A stretch of DNA of 21,887 nt from a bacterium (GTDB lineage Bacteria; Patescibacteriota; Minisyncoccia; Phycocordibacterales; UBA918): the NCBI GenBank assembly GCA_002710785.1, contig PAMC01000006.1:33431-55317 (forward strand), given 5' to 3'. The translations under genes were made by a program, and so were the position numbers. The notes under the pieces were generated by a model. It searched no databases and was not told the origin of the DNA. It was given only the letters and a program-made list of their open reading frames with translations. Positions 21,524-21,887 of this stretch are shown in pieces (position 1 is the first letter of the stretch; each line of letters opens with the position of its first letter).

Positions 21524-21887
21524 TTAAATCGTATTAGTGAGATTGTAGATTGGTACCAGTACTGAGGCCAACAGCGTCGCCACTCCAAGACCCAAGAGTA
21601 CGATCATCGCTGGCTCAATGAGTCCGATCAGCGTATCCACCGAGTTGTTAACCTCACGGTTGTAGAATTTAGCGAGAGTACCGAGAATTTCGGCTAAGTT
21701 ACCGGTCTCCTCACCCACTTTGGCCATCTGAGACATCACGCCAGGAATTTCAGGGTACTCGCTTATCGCATCGGCAAAGGAGCGGCCAGCCTTCACCTCA
21801 ACCAGTGTCTCGCTCAAAATCTCACGAAACACTTCGTTATCAACCACATCGGCAGTCACCTCGAGTGCCTGCACCATAGAAATGCCG
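21524..21887 (-). CDS. pilC: Type IV pilus platform protein PilC/GspF, C-terminal part
   Basis: The frame runs off the right edge, so the 5' end is missing and ATG 21877 is internal. The visible 120 or so residues are the C-terminal cytoplasmic domain and last membrane helix of a PilC/GspF-type protein. Recognisable elements are the SMVQALEVTADVVDN stretch, the conserved MSQMAKVGEETGNLAEIL, and the final helix GLIEPAMIVLLGLGVATLLASVLVPIY. The full protein is the inner-membrane platform on which pilins are stacked by the assembly ATPases. It stops 241 bp before the major pilin start. Confidence 0.93.
   Translation of the reverse strand, partial: GISMVQALEVTADVVDNEVFREILSETLVEVKAGRSFADAISEYPEIPGVMSQMAKVGEETGNLAEILGTLAKFYNREVNNSVDTLIGLIEPAMIVLLGLGVATLLASVLVPIYNLTNTI

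Noticed and set aside
1..21887. CRISPR arrays, toxin-antitoxin pairs, prophage or defence islands
   Set aside because: No regularly spaced repeats, cas genes, paired small toxin-antitoxin genes or phage genes were seen. The HEPN-type gene has no partner.

Overview
The window looks like a chromosome segment from a Candidate Phyla Radiation (Patescibacteria, Parcubacteria-like) bacterium using the standard code. This assignment is an inference with no marker gene behind it. It rests on the short RF2, the membrane HEPN-type protein, the near absence of Shine-Dalgarno sequences, tRNA genes mostly without encoded CCA, and compact operons that include type IV pilus (T4P) genes. UGA is a stop, because a release factor 2 gene is present.

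Layout. 1-940: a poorly conserved left edge with one doubtful small ORF, then a 440-bp internally deleted IS3-type element ending 5 bp from degP. 945-2775: envelope protease DegP/HtrA and small heat-shock protein Hsp20, minus strand, separated by a terminator. 2776-3531: no conventional gene, but many hairpins and a self-contained transcription unit (promoter about 3482-3509, terminator 3141-3171). That unit carries a 36-codon ORF and can be folded by eye into three H-type pseudoknots. 3532-7147: a degenerate Nudix-like protein, ClpB and a sigma-70-family factor, minus strand. 7180-7502: a small DUF3955-like membrane protein and a terminator. 7644-11976: prfB (RF2)-ftsE-ftsX-pyrG operon, followed by tRNA-Gln, minus strand. 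12111-12605: plus-strand tRNA cluster (Thr, Asp, Met, initiator Met) ending in a perfect 38-nt palindrome, beside a tRNA-like remnant. 12747-15103: HEPN-type membrane protein, GatA, GatC. 15226-21887: T4P locus on the minus strand (pilC fragment, two pilins, prepilin peptidase, four minor pseudopilins) running into ligA.

How the genes fit together. ClpB, Hsp20 and DegP form a protein quality-control neighbourhood beside a sigma factor. RF2, FtsEX and CTP synthase form a translation, division and nucleotide operon. GatCA makes Gln-tRNA or Asn-tRNA by transamidation. The pilus block holds the pilin genes, their processing peptidase and part of the assembly platform.

The most interesting signals are the pseudoknot-rich RNA unit near 3141-3510, a recurring arrangement in which a -10 box lies only 6-11 nt upstream of ATG (leaderless mRNAs), a 16-bp palindrome over the clpB start, an RF2 lacking about 75 N-terminal residues, and a NAD-dependent DNA ligase that has lost half of its zinc ligands.
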